Origin: Bowmanella denitrificans | GTDB taxonomy: Bacteria; Pseudomonadota; Gammaproteobacteria; Enterobacterales; Alteromonadaceae | DNA length: 64,000 nt | Assembly: GCF_002887595.1 (NCBI RefSeq) | Contig: NZ_PEBU01000003.1 | Span: forward strand, 1 to 64,000 | Direction: 5' to 3' | Shown: piece by piece, positions 8,477 to 17,719 of the stretch | How positions within the stretch are numbered: the first letter of the stretch is position 1 | Layout: each line of letters begins with the position of its first letter | The notes under the pieces: model-generated | What the model was told of the DNA's origin: nothing | Seen by the model: the letters and a program-made list of their open reading frames with translations, nothing else | The model's database searches: none | Made by a program: the position numbers and the translations under genes

Positions 8477-9745
8477 ATGGCGCATTTTATTGACCGCAGA
8501 GCAAACAGTAAGGGTAAAAGCACTGTCAACCGGCAGCGCTTTATCCGCCGTTACAAGCAACAAATCAAGAAGGCGGTGTCAGATGCGGTGTCCAGACGCA
8601 GTGTCACCGATATAGACACCGGGGAAAGTGTTAATATCCCCACCCGGGATATCAAAGAGCCCATATTCCACACCGGCAAAGGTGGCGTTAGGGATATGGT
8701 TCACCCTGGTAATGATCAGTTCAGTCAGGGTGACCGTATTCAGCGCCCACTGGGCGGACAAGGCGGTGGTGCAGGCAAAGGCAATGCCTCTGACAGTGGC
8801 GAAGGTCAGGATGATTTTGTTTTTCAGATATCCAAAGACGAATATCTGGATCTGCTGTTTGAAGACCTGGCCTTGCCCAATCTGAAAAAAAACCAGTTGG
8901 ACAAATTGGTGGAATACAAAACCTACCGGGCAGGGTTTAAAACCGACGGGGTGCCCAGTAATCTGGATATTGTCCGTTCACTGCGCGGCTCCATGGCCCG
9001 GCGAATCGCCCTGACCGGTGGTAAACGCAAGGCACTGCGTGAGCTGGAAGCTGAGCTTCAGGCCCTAAAGAACGACAAACACGACCATGAGCTGGACATT
9101 ATCGAGCTGGAAAAGCAGATTGCAGAGCTTAAGTCGCGCATTGCCAGAGTGCCGTTTCTGGATACCATTGATCTGCGTTTTCGCAACTTTGAAAAACGCC
9201 CCTTGCCCACCAGTAAAGCCGTGATGTTTTGCCTGATGGATGTGTCCGGCTCTATGGACCAGGCCACCAAGGACATGGCTAAGCGATTCTATATTCTGCT
9301 CTACCTGTTCTTAACCCGCACTTACAAAAATGTCGACGTGGTCTATATTCGCCACCATACCCAGGCTAAGGAAGTAGACGAACAGGAATTTTTCTATTCA
9401 CAGGAAACCGGCGGCACTATTGTATCCAGCGCCCTTAAGTTAATGGACGAAATCGTTCAGGCCCGCTATCCAAGGGGAGAATGGAATATCTATGCCGCAC
9501 AAGCCTCAGATGGAGACAACTGGGCAGACGATTCGCCACAATGTGCAAGCTTACTGGACGAGCGCCTGTTGCCCTTAGTTCGCTATTACGCTTATATCGA
9601 AATAACCCAGCGACAGCATCAAAGTTTGTGGCGGGAGTATGAAGCCCTGGCCACCTTACACGATAACTTTGCCATGAAACATATTCGTTCGGTGGAGGAT
9701 ATATACCCGGTATTTCGCGAGCTGTTTAAAAAGCAGGTTGCATAA
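8477..9745 (+). CDS. yeaH: YeaH/YhbH family protein (UPF0229)
   Basis: 422 residues, opening [20 protein letters not shown] as in YeaH. The C-terminal half holds a von Willebrand A-like segment with the metal-site-like DVSGSMD beginning at residue 255, and a Gly-rich linker ([14 protein letters not shown]) lies near residue 100. The family is the standard partner of PrkA, and the two genes are 16 bp apart here. The molecular role is not established; co-occurrence suggests a stress or stationary-phase signalling complex. GAGGT at 8466-8470 supports the start at 8477. Confidence 0.95.
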   Translation: MAHFIDRRANSKGKSTVNRQRFIRRYKQQIKKAVSDAVSRRSVTDIDTGESVNIPTRDIKEPIFHTGKGGVRDMVHPGNDQFSQGDRIQRPLGGQGGGAGKGNASDSGEGQDDFVFQISKDEYLDLLFEDLALPNLKKNQLDKLVEYKTYRAGFKTDGVPSNLDIVRSLRGSMARRIALTGGKRKALRELEAELQALKNDKHDHELDIIELEKQIAELKSRIARVPFLDTIDLRFRNFEKRPLPTSKAVMFCLMDVSGSMDQATKDMAKRFYILLYLFLTRTYKNVDVVYIRHHTQAKEVDEQEFFYSQETGGTIVSSALKLMDEIVQARYPRGEWNIYAAQASDGDNWADDSPQCASLLDERLLPLVRYYAYIEITQRQHQSLWREYEALATLHDNFAMKHIRSVEDIYPVFRELFKKQVA

Positions 9746-9872
9746 CGCGCCAGGCCACCCGGTAACATCTTGGTTACATTTGTTTACTTGTTGTTCGTTG
9801 CATCTTTGGTGTAGCGTTACACTTGAAGCCAAAGGACTTCAATAATTCACTATAAACAGGGAAACTAAACCT

Positions 9873-10139
9873 ATGAAAAAGCTACTTATTGTCGCTGCTG
9901 TGGCACTTGCCATAGGAGGCTGTGCAGGAAACAAGTCAGATGGCCAGGTTGCCGCGAATAATCAGAGTGCCGAACGCGACGATATGATTTGCCGAGCTGA
10001 GCGCACTACTGGCAGCATGTTAAAGATGAAAAAATGCAAAACACAGGCACAGATTGATGCAGAGCGGGAAGAAGCCCGCAATACCATGCATACTATCCAT
10101 TCCAGTATTACCGGTGCTACCGGTACTGACAAACGCTAA
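9873..10139 (+). CDS. Small hypothetical lipoprotein
   Basis: 88 residues with a clear lipoprotein signal (MKKLLIVAAVALAIGGC, Cys17). The mature part is polar and has a short charged helix (AQIDAEREEARNTM) and two further Cys (CRAERTTGS, KKCK). I recognise it only as resembling short periplasmic lipoproteins common in Alteromonadales. AGGGAAA upstream of the ATG supports the start. It stands alone and ends at a terminator shared with the convergent DUF1232 gene. Confidence 0.8.
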   Translation: MKKLLIVAAVALAIGGCAGNKSDGQVAANNQSAERDDMICRAERTTGSMLKMKKCKTQAQIDAEREEARNTMHTIHSSITGATGTDKR

Positions 10140-10160
10140 GATCAGTTAGCACTTGAAACA

Positions 10161-10179
10161 AGCCGCCAATCAGGCGGCT
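10161..10179. terminator. Bidirectional terminator
   Basis: Hairpin agccgcc / ggcggct around aatca followed by tttttaattt on the plus strand, between convergent genes. Confidence 0.8.
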
Positions 10180-10202
10180 TTTTAATTTATGCCCTACGAC
10201 AA

Positions 10203-10772
10203 TTAGCCGCGGAACGAGAAGAACGAGCGGAATCCCGCCGAGCCACTGCCACTGCGTTTTTCGGAGCGACGACGGCGCATCCATGCATGCAGCTCCTTAC
10301 GTTTGGCTTCCAGCCAGTCGGCTTTAGTCGTGTGAGCCTGCTCACCACGACGCTCAATTTCATTGTGACGGTATACGCAAAACTCTTCGTAGGCCTTCAG
10401 GTCGTCAGCCAGCTCACGGGCCACCAACTCAATCATAATGGCGTCATCCAAAAAGCCCAGTACAGGCAATCTGTCATCAATTAAGTCCTCGGCCTTGGCA
10501 AAATAAGCCAGTGCACTTAGCACATCCAGCTTCTCTTCTTCGGTCAGATCCCAGTCATTGTCTTCTACCATATTGACCAGTTGTTCGAGCTGCAGCAGAC
10601 GGCTGGCAACAAACTCCGGAACTTCATCACGCACTTCGGTAGCCAGCTTGCGAGCGGCGGTCAGTACCTCGGCGCGGTCCAGATCACGCACCGCATCCTG
10701 CGTTTTTTGCATCATCTGGCGATAATAATCCAGGTCCTGTTCCTGAAGATCAAAGTTAATAGTCAATGCCAT
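10203..10772 (-). CDS. YkvA/DUF1232 domain protein
   Basis: 189 residues starting MALTINFDLQEQDLDYY; the start is set by CAGGGAG upstream, while the open frame runs 16 codons further. The DUF1232 core is visible around residues 95-140 (LSALAYFAKAEDLIDD, VLGFLDDAIMI). Here the usual proline of the DLIPD motif is replaced and the segment is followed by a soluble helical region. The C-terminus is basic and Ser/Gly-rich (WMRRRRSEKRSGSGSAG). Function unknown. Confidence 0.82.
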   Translation of the reverse strand: MALTINFDLQEQDLDYYRQMMQKTQDAVRDLDRAEVLTAARKLATEVRDEVPEFVASRLLQLEQLVNMVEDNDWDLTEEEKLDVLSALAYFAKAEDLIDDRLPVLGFLDDAIMIELVARELADDLKAYEEFCVYRHNEIERRGEQAHTTKADWLEAKRKELHAWMRRRRSEKRSGSGSAGFRSFFSFRG

Positions 10773-10901
10773 GTGGTTGCTCCCTGTTGCTAAATTTGTA
10801 GTTAGTATGTCCCGATGCAAGTCGGGTTGTAATGGCAGATTATGGCCATCGCTTTAATACAAGTGCAACAGCAAATTAACCTTTTCATCCAGCCATCAGG
10901 C

Positions 10902-12482
10902 CTAAGGGGCGAAGGTTTGCGCATCCAGCGGACTGTTAAGGGTAATAAACTCACGTAAAACCTCGGCATCCACAAAGCCGGTATCCACATAACCAGGATG
11001 CGTAAGCAATACGGGGTAACCATCACCACCCGAAGCATTAAAGCTGTTCAGGGCAAGACGATAAAGTCGCTCTGACTGCAACGGCTTACCGGCAATCTCT
11101 ATCACCCCATCTTTGTCACTGATCTTCACATTATAAAGCTGTGCATAGGCACCTGAATCCGGGGATTTGGCAGCCACATTCAGCAGATATGCTCTCAGTG
11201 CTTCGCCCTTCATATCCACATACGCAAGGGTATTGCCAAAAGGCTGTACCTTTAACACTTGTTTATAACTGATGTCTCCACTGGCAATGGAATCACGGAT
11301 GCCACCACCACTGATGATTGCCAAATCGGCCCCCACCTTGTACATTTGCGCTGCACCAATTAACTGGCCAAGGTTGGTCTGCACAAACCGCACTTTATCT
11401 CTGTTGCCTTCGAACCCCCCATGGGTTTCGCCGATTTTCACCGATAATTTAGCCTGACCTTTTTCCTGATAAGGGCGGATTAATTGCAGCATCTGGGTAT
11501 TTTCACTGATAGCCGGTTCCGGTACGCCCTGCAAATTAACCGGTAATAACTGATAACGACCTAAACTGAGTTTGCCCTGCTGGTAAGTAAAATCGGCCCG
11601 GCCTACGTATTTACCCCATTCATGGGCCTGCATAATCCAGGTGCCATTTTGCTTGTCTGGCTGGCAGGCCTGTCCTGGTTGGTAATCCGTACGATTGTGG
11701 TTGGGTTTTTCCATACACAGCGGCTCCTGCGAATGACCACCGATGACCATGGCCAGGCTTCCTTCGGGTAATGCCCTGGCTAAAGCCACATCACCAGGCG
11801 CATTAACGCCACTTTTGGCATCGTCGTAGTGGCCCATATGGGTCACCGCAATGATTAAATCAGGTTGCTCCTTAGTTTGAATCTCGGCCACCAGTTTCGC
11901 GGCTTCGGCCTTGGGATCGCGAAACTCCAGTTCACCAATAAAGGCCGGATTACCTATTTTGGCGGTATCCTCAGTGGTCAGGCCCAGCACGGCAATACGC
12001 AGCCCCAAACGCTCAAACATCTGATAGGCCTGATATTTGCGCTTACCAGTGCGCTTGTCATAAATATTGGCAGATAGCATAGGAAAGCCTGCCCACTGAC
12101 GCTGCTTTTCTATTACCGCCAGGGGATTGTCAAACTCATGATTACCCAAGGCCATGGCGTCATAGCCCAGCATTCGCATGCCCAGAAAATCCGGCTCGGC
12201 TTGCTGCAGGTCTGATTCAGGCACACCGGTGTTAATGTCACCGCCAGAAAGCAGCAATAGCTCACCGCCGTTTGCCGCTACCTCCTGTCTGATAGCGTCA
12301 ATCAGGGTTTTACGCGCCGCCATGCCATATTCGCCCTGCTCATTGCGCCAGAAGCGCCCATGATGGTCATTGGTGTGCAGAATCGTAATCTGCTTAGGTG
12401 GATCAATCTGGGGGGCAGCACAGGCAAACAAATAAACTGCAAAAAAAGGCAGCAGAAGCAGGCGAAGACGAGCTAATTGCAT
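10902..12482 (-). CDS. ushA: UshA-like 5'-nucleotidase / UDP-sugar hydrolase, lipoprotein form
   Basis: 526 residues closely following E. coli UshA along its length. The metal-binding motifs are ILHTNDHHG, GGDINTG, LGNHEFDNP, THMGHYD and GGHSQ. The C-terminal substrate domain contains GGGIRDSI and the NASGGDGYP motif. It hydrolyses extracellular nucleotides and UDP-sugars to salvage nucleosides and phosphate. The N-terminus carries a lipobox (YLFACAAP), so it should be membrane-anchored, as in Vibrio NutA rather than free periplasmic UshA. It is flanked by DUF1232 and the M13 peptidase, all on the minus strand but each apparently with its own signals. Confidence 0.93.
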   Translation of the reverse strand: MQLARLRLLLLPFFAVYLFACAAPQIDPPKQITILHTNDHHGRFWRNEQGEYGMAARKTLIDAIRQEVAANGGELLLLSGGDINTGVPESDLQQAEPDFLGMRMLGYDAMALGNHEFDNPLAVIEKQRQWAGFPMLSANIYDKRTGKRKYQAYQMFERLGLRIAVLGLTTEDTAKIGNPAFIGELEFRDPKAEAAKLVAEIQTKEQPDLIIAVTHMGHYDDAKSGVNAPGDVALARALPEGSLAMVIGGHSQEPLCMEKPNHNRTDYQPGQACQPDKQNGTWIMQAHEWGKYVGRADFTYQQGKLSLGRYQLLPVNLQGVPEPAISENTQMLQLIRPYQEKGQAKLSVKIGETHGGFEGNRDKVRFVQTNLGQLIGAAQMYKVGADLAIISGGGIRDSIASGDISYKQVLKVQPFGNTLAYVDMKGEALRAYLLNVAAKSPDSGAYAQLYNVKISDKDGVIEIAGKPLQSERLYRLALNSFNASGGDGYPVLLTHPGYVDTGFVDAEVLREFITLNSPLDAQTFAP

Positions 12483-12579
12483 GGAATGGGGTATCCAAAA
12501 AACAAAAGTATAGATTGTTATTCAGGCAAAAGTGCCGGGTGGAGTCTGATACATCAGTAGCGTCCATCCCTGGACAAAA

Positions 12580-12600
12580 AGCCGCCAGAGATTGGCGGCT
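12580..12600 (-). terminator. Rho-independent terminator of the M13 peptidase gene
   Basis: Arms agccgcca / tggcggct with loop gagat; on the minus strand the stem is followed by TTTTTGTCC. It lies 22 bases beyond the stop codon. Confidence 0.8.
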
Positions 12601-12621
12601 TTGTATGGCTGTCGGGCCAGA

Positions 12622-14700
12622 TTACCAGATACGAACACGCTCTTCTGGCGCCAGATACAACGCATCGCCAGGCTGCACGTTAAAGGCTTTATACCAGGCA
12701 TCGTGGTTTCTGGGTGCCAGTGCTCTGTAGCGACCAGGCGCATGCGTGCCGGCGCGTAACTGGTTCAACATACTCTGTTCGGTACGTTTTTCCTTCCACA
12801 CCTGAGCCCAGGCCAGGAAGAAACGTTGATCACCGGTCAGGCCGTCAATCACCGGGGCCTCTTTGCCATTAAGACTCAGTTTATAAGCATGGTAAGCCAT
12901 AGAAAGACCACCCACATCGCCTATATTCTCGCCAAGACTGTTGCGACCATTAACAAAATTGCCTTCGATGGGTTCATATGCGCTGTATTGGGCCGCCAGC
13001 ATATCGGCTTTTTGTTCAAATGCAGTGCGGTCTGCATCTGTCCACCAGTTAGTTTGTACGCCGTGGGCATCAGATTTTGAGCCCTGGTCGTCAAAACCGT
13101 GGCCCATTTCATGGCCAATTACCGCACCGATGGCACCATAGTTAACCGCTGGGTCAGCGTTCGGATCAAAGAAAGGCGCCTGCAGGATGGCTGCAGGAAA
13201 AACGATTTCGTTAAAGGAACTGTTGTAATAGGCATTCACTTGCTGTGGTGGCATACCCCAACGTTCACGATCTGTTGGCTTCAGTTCGCGTTCAATGTCC
13301 TGGGCATTGAAGAACTTGCGCAGGTTGTGCACATTGCCCAACAAATCATCCTGGCTGATACTCAGGCCTTCAAAAGACTGCCACTGATCCGGATAGCCGA
13401 TTTTCGGTCTGAAGGCTTCCAGTTTCGCCAAGGCATTCACCTTAGTCTCTTCGCCCATCCAATCCAGATTTTTAATCCTTTCACCCAAGGCAGTGCGCAG
13501 GTTTTTCACCAGTTCAGACATCTGCTGTTTAGAACTTTCCGGGAAGTATTTATCGACATAAACCTTACCAATGGCAAAGCCCAGCGATTCAATATCAGAC
13601 ATCTCATCCACCGCCCGCTTCCAGCGTGGACGTGGCTCCTGCTGGCCACTTAAGGTTTTGCCGTAAAAGTTGAAATTGGCTTGGTATATCTCTTCTGCCA
13701 GATAACCCGCATTGCCGCTGATAGCATGGTAAGTCAGATAGTCCTTCCATACCTGCAGAGGCGTATCGTTGATTATCCCGATAACGGCTTTCACCGGCTC
13801 GGGGTGGCTGATATTCAGGTTAGGCACCTGTAAGCCGCTGGGCGTAAAATACGCACTCCAGTCAAAATTTGGGTACAGATCGGAAAGTGCGGCACGTTCC
13901 ACCTGGTTCAAGGTCAAATCGCGGTCACGTCGCTTTTCACGCGGCCATTGAACTTCAGCAATACGGGTTTCCAGCGCCAGGATCTGTGCAGCCTTGTTTT
14001 CGGCATCATCAACCTTGGCAAATGCCAGCATCTCGGCCATATGGGCCTGATAAGCCTTACGGATATCGGCAAAACGCTGGGAATCTTCCAGATAATAGTC
14101 ACGATCCGGCAGGCCTAAGCCGCCTACGCCCACACTTACTTCATATTTATCGGGATCCAGACGGTTGTACCACAATCCGGCATAAATGGGCGTGTTGGTG
14201 CCAGTCAGCCAGGCGTTACCAAAAGCCTGGGTCAAGGCGCTGACCGAATCAATCGCGGCAATATCCGCTAGCATGGGCTGAATGGGGTTGATTCCCTTGG
14301 CATTAATACTGTCGGTATCCATATAGGCACGATAAAAATCTGCAATCAGCTTTTTCTCGCCAGTTAAATTCCCGGCAGTGGCCAGTTCGTCAATGATGGC
14401 TTTGACCTGCTCTTCACTTTTGTCAGCCAGGGCAGTAAAAGCACCGTAACGGGTCTTATCAGCCGGCATCACATAATTGTCGTACCAGGTACCACTGGCA
14501 TACATAAAAAAGTCATCGCCGGGTTTCACTGATTCATTGCGGGCGCTTAAGTCTACACCGAAGCTCCCCAGTTCCGCTTTACCGGTCTGGCTTTGCTCTG
14601 CAACGGCAGGTGCAGCAGCCTGTTGTGACGAAGTATTGTCACCACAAGCACCCAGCACAAAAGTTGAGGCAATCAGGGTTGCCAGAAGAGATTTTTTCAT
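12622..14700 (-). CDS. M13 family (neprilysin/PepO-like) metallopeptidase lipoprotein
   Basis: 692 residues. Zinc motif HEMGH at residue 530 in IGHEMGHGFDDQG and the third-ligand motif ENIGDVGGL about 60 residues later define M13. A lipoprotein signal with lipobox LGAC precedes a Gln/Ala-rich linker. The protein ends VRIW, in line with the Trp-terminated endings of the family. It is likely an envelope-anchored endopeptidase acting on small peptides. Together with the M3 enzyme 8 kb away it gives this locus two anchored oligopeptidases. It has its own terminator. Confidence 0.93.
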   Translation of the reverse strand: MKKSLLATLIASTFVLGACGDNTSSQQAAAPAVAEQSQTGKAELGSFGVDLSARNESVKPGDDFFMYASGTWYDNYVMPADKTRYGAFTALADKSEEQVKAIIDELATAGNLTGEKKLIADFYRAYMDTDSINAKGINPIQPMLADIAAIDSVSALTQAFGNAWLTGTNTPIYAGLWYNRLDPDKYEVSVGVGGLGLPDRDYYLEDSQRFADIRKAYQAHMAEMLAFAKVDDAENKAAQILALETRIAEVQWPREKRRDRDLTLNQVERAALSDLYPNFDWSAYFTPSGLQVPNLNISHPEPVKAVIGIINDTPLQVWKDYLTYHAISGNAGYLAEEIYQANFNFYGKTLSGQQEPRPRWKRAVDEMSDIESLGFAIGKVYVDKYFPESSKQQMSELVKNLRTALGERIKNLDWMGEETKVNALAKLEAFRPKIGYPDQWQSFEGLSISQDDLLGNVHNLRKFFNAQDIERELKPTDRERWGMPPQQVNAYYNSSFNEIVFPAAILQAPFFDPNADPAVNYGAIGAVIGHEMGHGFDDQGSKSDAHGVQTNWWTDADRTAFEQKADMLAAQYSAYEPIEGNFVNGRNSLGENIGDVGGLSMAYHAYKLSLNGKEAPVIDGLTGDQRFFLAWAQVWKEKRTEQSMLNQLRAGTHAPGRYRALAPRNHDAWYKAFNVQPGDALYLAPEERVRIW

Positions 14701-14792
14701 GGTTTCCTCTTTTTATATTCTCGTTATCGGTTGTTTTCGTGTCGTGCAGTCTGACCTTAAGGCAATTCACCAATGGATGCCAGATGCTGCTG

Positions 14793-16535
14793 TTATTCCG
14801 GTGTGCTATACAGTGTCAAGTCCTTAACACGTATCTGCTTCCATCTGGGCAAAATCAACTCAAAGTCTGACGCTTTTATCGCTTCAATCAGATCTTGCCC
14901 GGAAGATTGCTGATGACGGTTATGCCAATCAAGAGGGTGTTTCAGCCACCCCCCCTGGTCAAAATAAAACAGCGTAAAGGCCGGCGAATAGTCATTCTCT
15001 TCGATTAGCAGGTAATCCTGCTGGCCATCGCCATCTAAGTCCAGCGTTTTGAGGTAGTACCCGCTATTTTGCGCTAAACGCCATGTATCAGCTTGCAGAT
15101 GTGCGACAATGGCCGTCATCAACGCCTCAGGCACTGTGTTTTCCACACCTTTAATCACCTGGCTTAGCTGTACCGCGCTTGGCACTGCGGTCTCGTCCTG
15201 ATGCAACTGGTACAGGGCGTCGATCCGTACTACCACCTCCGGGTGGCTATCAGCGTAGTCGGCCTTAATCTGTTGCAAAGCCTGATAGCCAGGTCCTGCC
15301 AGTTGGTGACGAAAGTAGCTAAAGTCAAAATCGGATATGGTCACTTTACCCTGTTCTAACCTGGCCATCTGGCTGTCAGCAGAGATTTGCAAAAAATTCA
15401 GCAACGGCGAATTGACCAGCAACATGGCTAACAGCACTATTTTACCCATCGGGACGTTGACCTTGCATAAGCCGATAAGCCAGTGGTCACGCCTGCGTAG
15501 GATCTGCCAGAAATAGCCCAGAGAGAACAAACTCAATAGCAGCCAGATCAAAACCGCCCAGCAGCGGGATACCGACCAACCGTATTGTTCGACACGCAGA
15601 TACAATCCATAGGCGCTAACCAGACTGTACAGTGGCATCAGCGCCAAGCCTGAATAGATTAGTCGATGCAACCAGCGTGGATACACAGTCGCCTCTGTCT
15701 GGGCCTGATAAACACTGTTCACAAAAAACAGCATCAGCGCCAACATCCATAGAATCAGCGTACTGCCGCCTGATTGCCAAAGTGGCTCCAGCCCCGTAAA
15801 AGGGAGTGTGACTAAAAACAGTGCACTAACCAGCACCAGCATTACCAGCAGCCACTTCACCAGTAGTTGCTGAATATGCACAATGGTATCAATAATGGCG
15901 GACTGACGTCTGAGCAGACTTATCCCCAATCCCAGTGCCATAGCCAGTATGGGATAATAAAACCAGTGGGAAGTGAAAAGCGCTTCGAAGAATTTAATCC
16001 CTACCGCATCGAACAGCGCAGCCCATAGCATCAATACCAGCCAGACGCTCAACGTGAATCCAAGGGCCAGGCCCAGCGTCAGAAAGTTGCGCCAGGAATG
16101 CAAAAACAATGCAGGATACTGCAGATGTCGAAAACTGCCCTGAGCCAGACCTTGCTGCAGATACATTAATGTCTTAAAACTGGCAATCGCCAGGGTAATT
16201 GCCAGGCCGGGTAACAGCACCTGTTCATCAACATCGGCAATTGGTTGAGCCTGACGCCCCACGTAAAACCCCAACCCAGCCAGAATCAGGCTGTAGGCCC
16301 CGGTCCAGGCAAACAGCGGTTTTAAATTGGTATCGTTCAAACCCAGCAGCAACACCAACGGCCCGCCGATCACCAATGCATACAAGGCAAATAGCAAGTC
16401 AGGATGGTGGTACGGCCAGATGTCCAATTCGATTGTCTGGTGCAATCCTAACAACGCCAGGCCCTGCAAGAGCGCAATTAAGATCAGTAATTTCGAAGGA
16501 ATAGCGGTTTGATTCAAGATCTGCTCCATGCACAT
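14793..16535 (-). CDS. DUF4153 multi-pass membrane protein
   Basis: About 580 residues with roughly ten to twelve hydrophobic segments in the first 390 residues, matching DUF4153 proteins. The C-terminal 190 residues are soluble and include an EF-like/FG-GAP-like stretch (LDLDGDGQQDYLLIEEND). The YFRHQLAGPGYQAL segment is typical of the family. Starts at 16535 (ATG) and 16529 (ATG) are both possible; CAAGGGG lies 11 bases before the first. Function unknown. Confidence 0.82.
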   Translation of the reverse strand: MCMEQILNQTAIPSKLLILIALLQGLALLGLHQTIELDIWPYHHPDLLFALYALVIGGPLVLLLGLNDTNLKPLFAWTGAYSLILAGLGFYVGRQAQPIADVDEQVLLPGLAITLAIASFKTLMYLQQGLAQGSFRHLQYPALFLHSWRNFLTLGLALGFTLSVWLVLMLWAALFDAVGIKFFEALFTSHWFYYPILAMALGLGISLLRRQSAIIDTIVHIQQLLVKWLLVMLVLVSALFLVTLPFTGLEPLWQSGGSTLILWMLALMLFFVNSVYQAQTEATVYPRWLHRLIYSGLALMPLYSLVSAYGLYLRVEQYGWSVSRCWAVLIWLLLSLFSLGYFWQILRRRDHWLIGLCKVNVPMGKIVLLAMLLVNSPLLNFLQISADSQMARLEQGKVTISDFDFSYFRHQLAGPGYQALQQIKADYADSHPEVVVRIDALYQLHQDETAVPSAVQLSQVIKGVENTVPEALMTAIVAHLQADTWRLAQNSGYYLKTLDLDGDGQQDYLLIEENDYSPAFTLFYFDQGGWLKHPLDWHNRHQQSSGQDLIEAIKASDFELILPRWKQIRVKDLTLYSTPE

Positions 16536-16593
16536 CACCAGGGATGCCCCTTGATAAGATGGCTGCTATGCTAGCCCAGACCAGCCGTCAATG

Positions 16594-17508
16594 TCATTCG
16601 GGTAATGGAATGAATTCCTGTTCGTCTCCCGGCACCTTGGCAAAACGTTGTTCCTGCCAGTCTTGCATTGCCAGCTGTATCCGCTCTTTTCGGCTGGAAG
16701 CGAAGTTCCAGTACATAAAGCGTTCCCCCAAAGGTTCGCCACCAATCATGGCCAGGCGGGTGACAGCAGTGGCGCAGACTTCAATTTTGCAATCGGCTGA
16801 TAACGATGCCAGATTGTGCTGCGCCACTTTGTTGCCATTCACCTCAACCTCACCGCTGGCAATATAAATGGCCCGCTCCTGTGCCTGGGGTAACTCAAGG
16901 CGTTGACCTGGCTGTAAAAACGCTTCCAGATACAAGGTGTCGCAGAAGGTTTTCACCGGTGACACTACCCCGTAAGCTCTGCCCATCATCACTCTGACCG
17001 ATACATCACCAATCTTCAGGCTGGGAATGTCATCCACGCCATAATGATAGAAAGCTGGGGGGATTTCCTCGTACTGAGCGGGAAGCGCATGCCAAAGTTG
17101 CAAACCATGCAGGCTATGCGCGGTCTCTCTGACTTCAGGACGCTCACGCTCGGAATGCACAATGCCAGAACCGGCTACCATCAAATTAATATCGCCTGGC
17201 TTTATTGCTTGCAGGCTCCCCAGGGAATCCCGATGTAAAATCTCACCTTCAAATAAATAGGTAACCGTTGCCAGATTAATATGCGGGTGGGGACGCACAT
17301 CAATGCCCTGCCCCGCTGCAAATTGTGCAGGCCCCATATGGTCAAAGAAAATCCAGGGCCCCACAGAGCGCAGTTTGGCCACAGGCAGGCAACGCCGTAC
17401 AAAAAAGCCACCGATATCTTTATCTTTGGGCGTGACGATCATATCTACGCCCGCGCAGGGCTTTTGCTGATCAAGACATTCGCCATCGGCTTTCATCAGA
17501 TTTGTCAT
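16594..17508 (-). CDS. Pirin family protein
   Basis: 304 residues with the two cupin domains of pirins. The N-terminal metal site shows HPHINLATVTYL, then HRDSLG and a downstream HSERER. The metal is normally Fe. Bacterial pirins have been reported as quercetin dioxygenases or redox-sensing cofactors; which applies here cannot be read from sequence. The start has GGAACC about 4 bases upstream. It is divergent from spoVR with about 210 bp between. Confidence 0.9.
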   Translation of the reverse strand: MTNLMKADGECLDQQKPCAGVDMIVTPKDKDIGGFFVRRCLPVAKLRSVGPWIFFDHMGPAQFAAGQGIDVRPHPHINLATVTYLFEGEILHRDSLGSLQAIKPGDINLMVAGSGIVHSERERPEVRETAHSLHGLQLWHALPAQYEEIPPAFYHYGVDDIPSLKIGDVSVRVMMGRAYGVVSPVKTFCDTLYLEAFLQPGQRLELPQAQERAIYIASGEVEVNGNKVAQHNLASLSADCKIEVCATAVTRLAMIGGEPLGERFMYWNFASSRKERIQLAMQDWQEQRFAKVPGDEQEFIPLPE

Positions 17509-17719
17509 CGCGGTTCCTGTGCTGAATTGGTTGCTTAGTTATGACCGCTATCGCACGACCTGTAAAGCGCCAAGGGTGATTTTCAACCATCTCACAATCA
17601 CTTGCAGCCAGCCAGGATGAACTATACTGCAAGCATAACACCACTATTTGTTGCCATATCTGGTACTGCAGGTACATAGAACAGGCTGCAGGTTCCGGCA
17701 AGTTAAAGGAGGGGCTGAA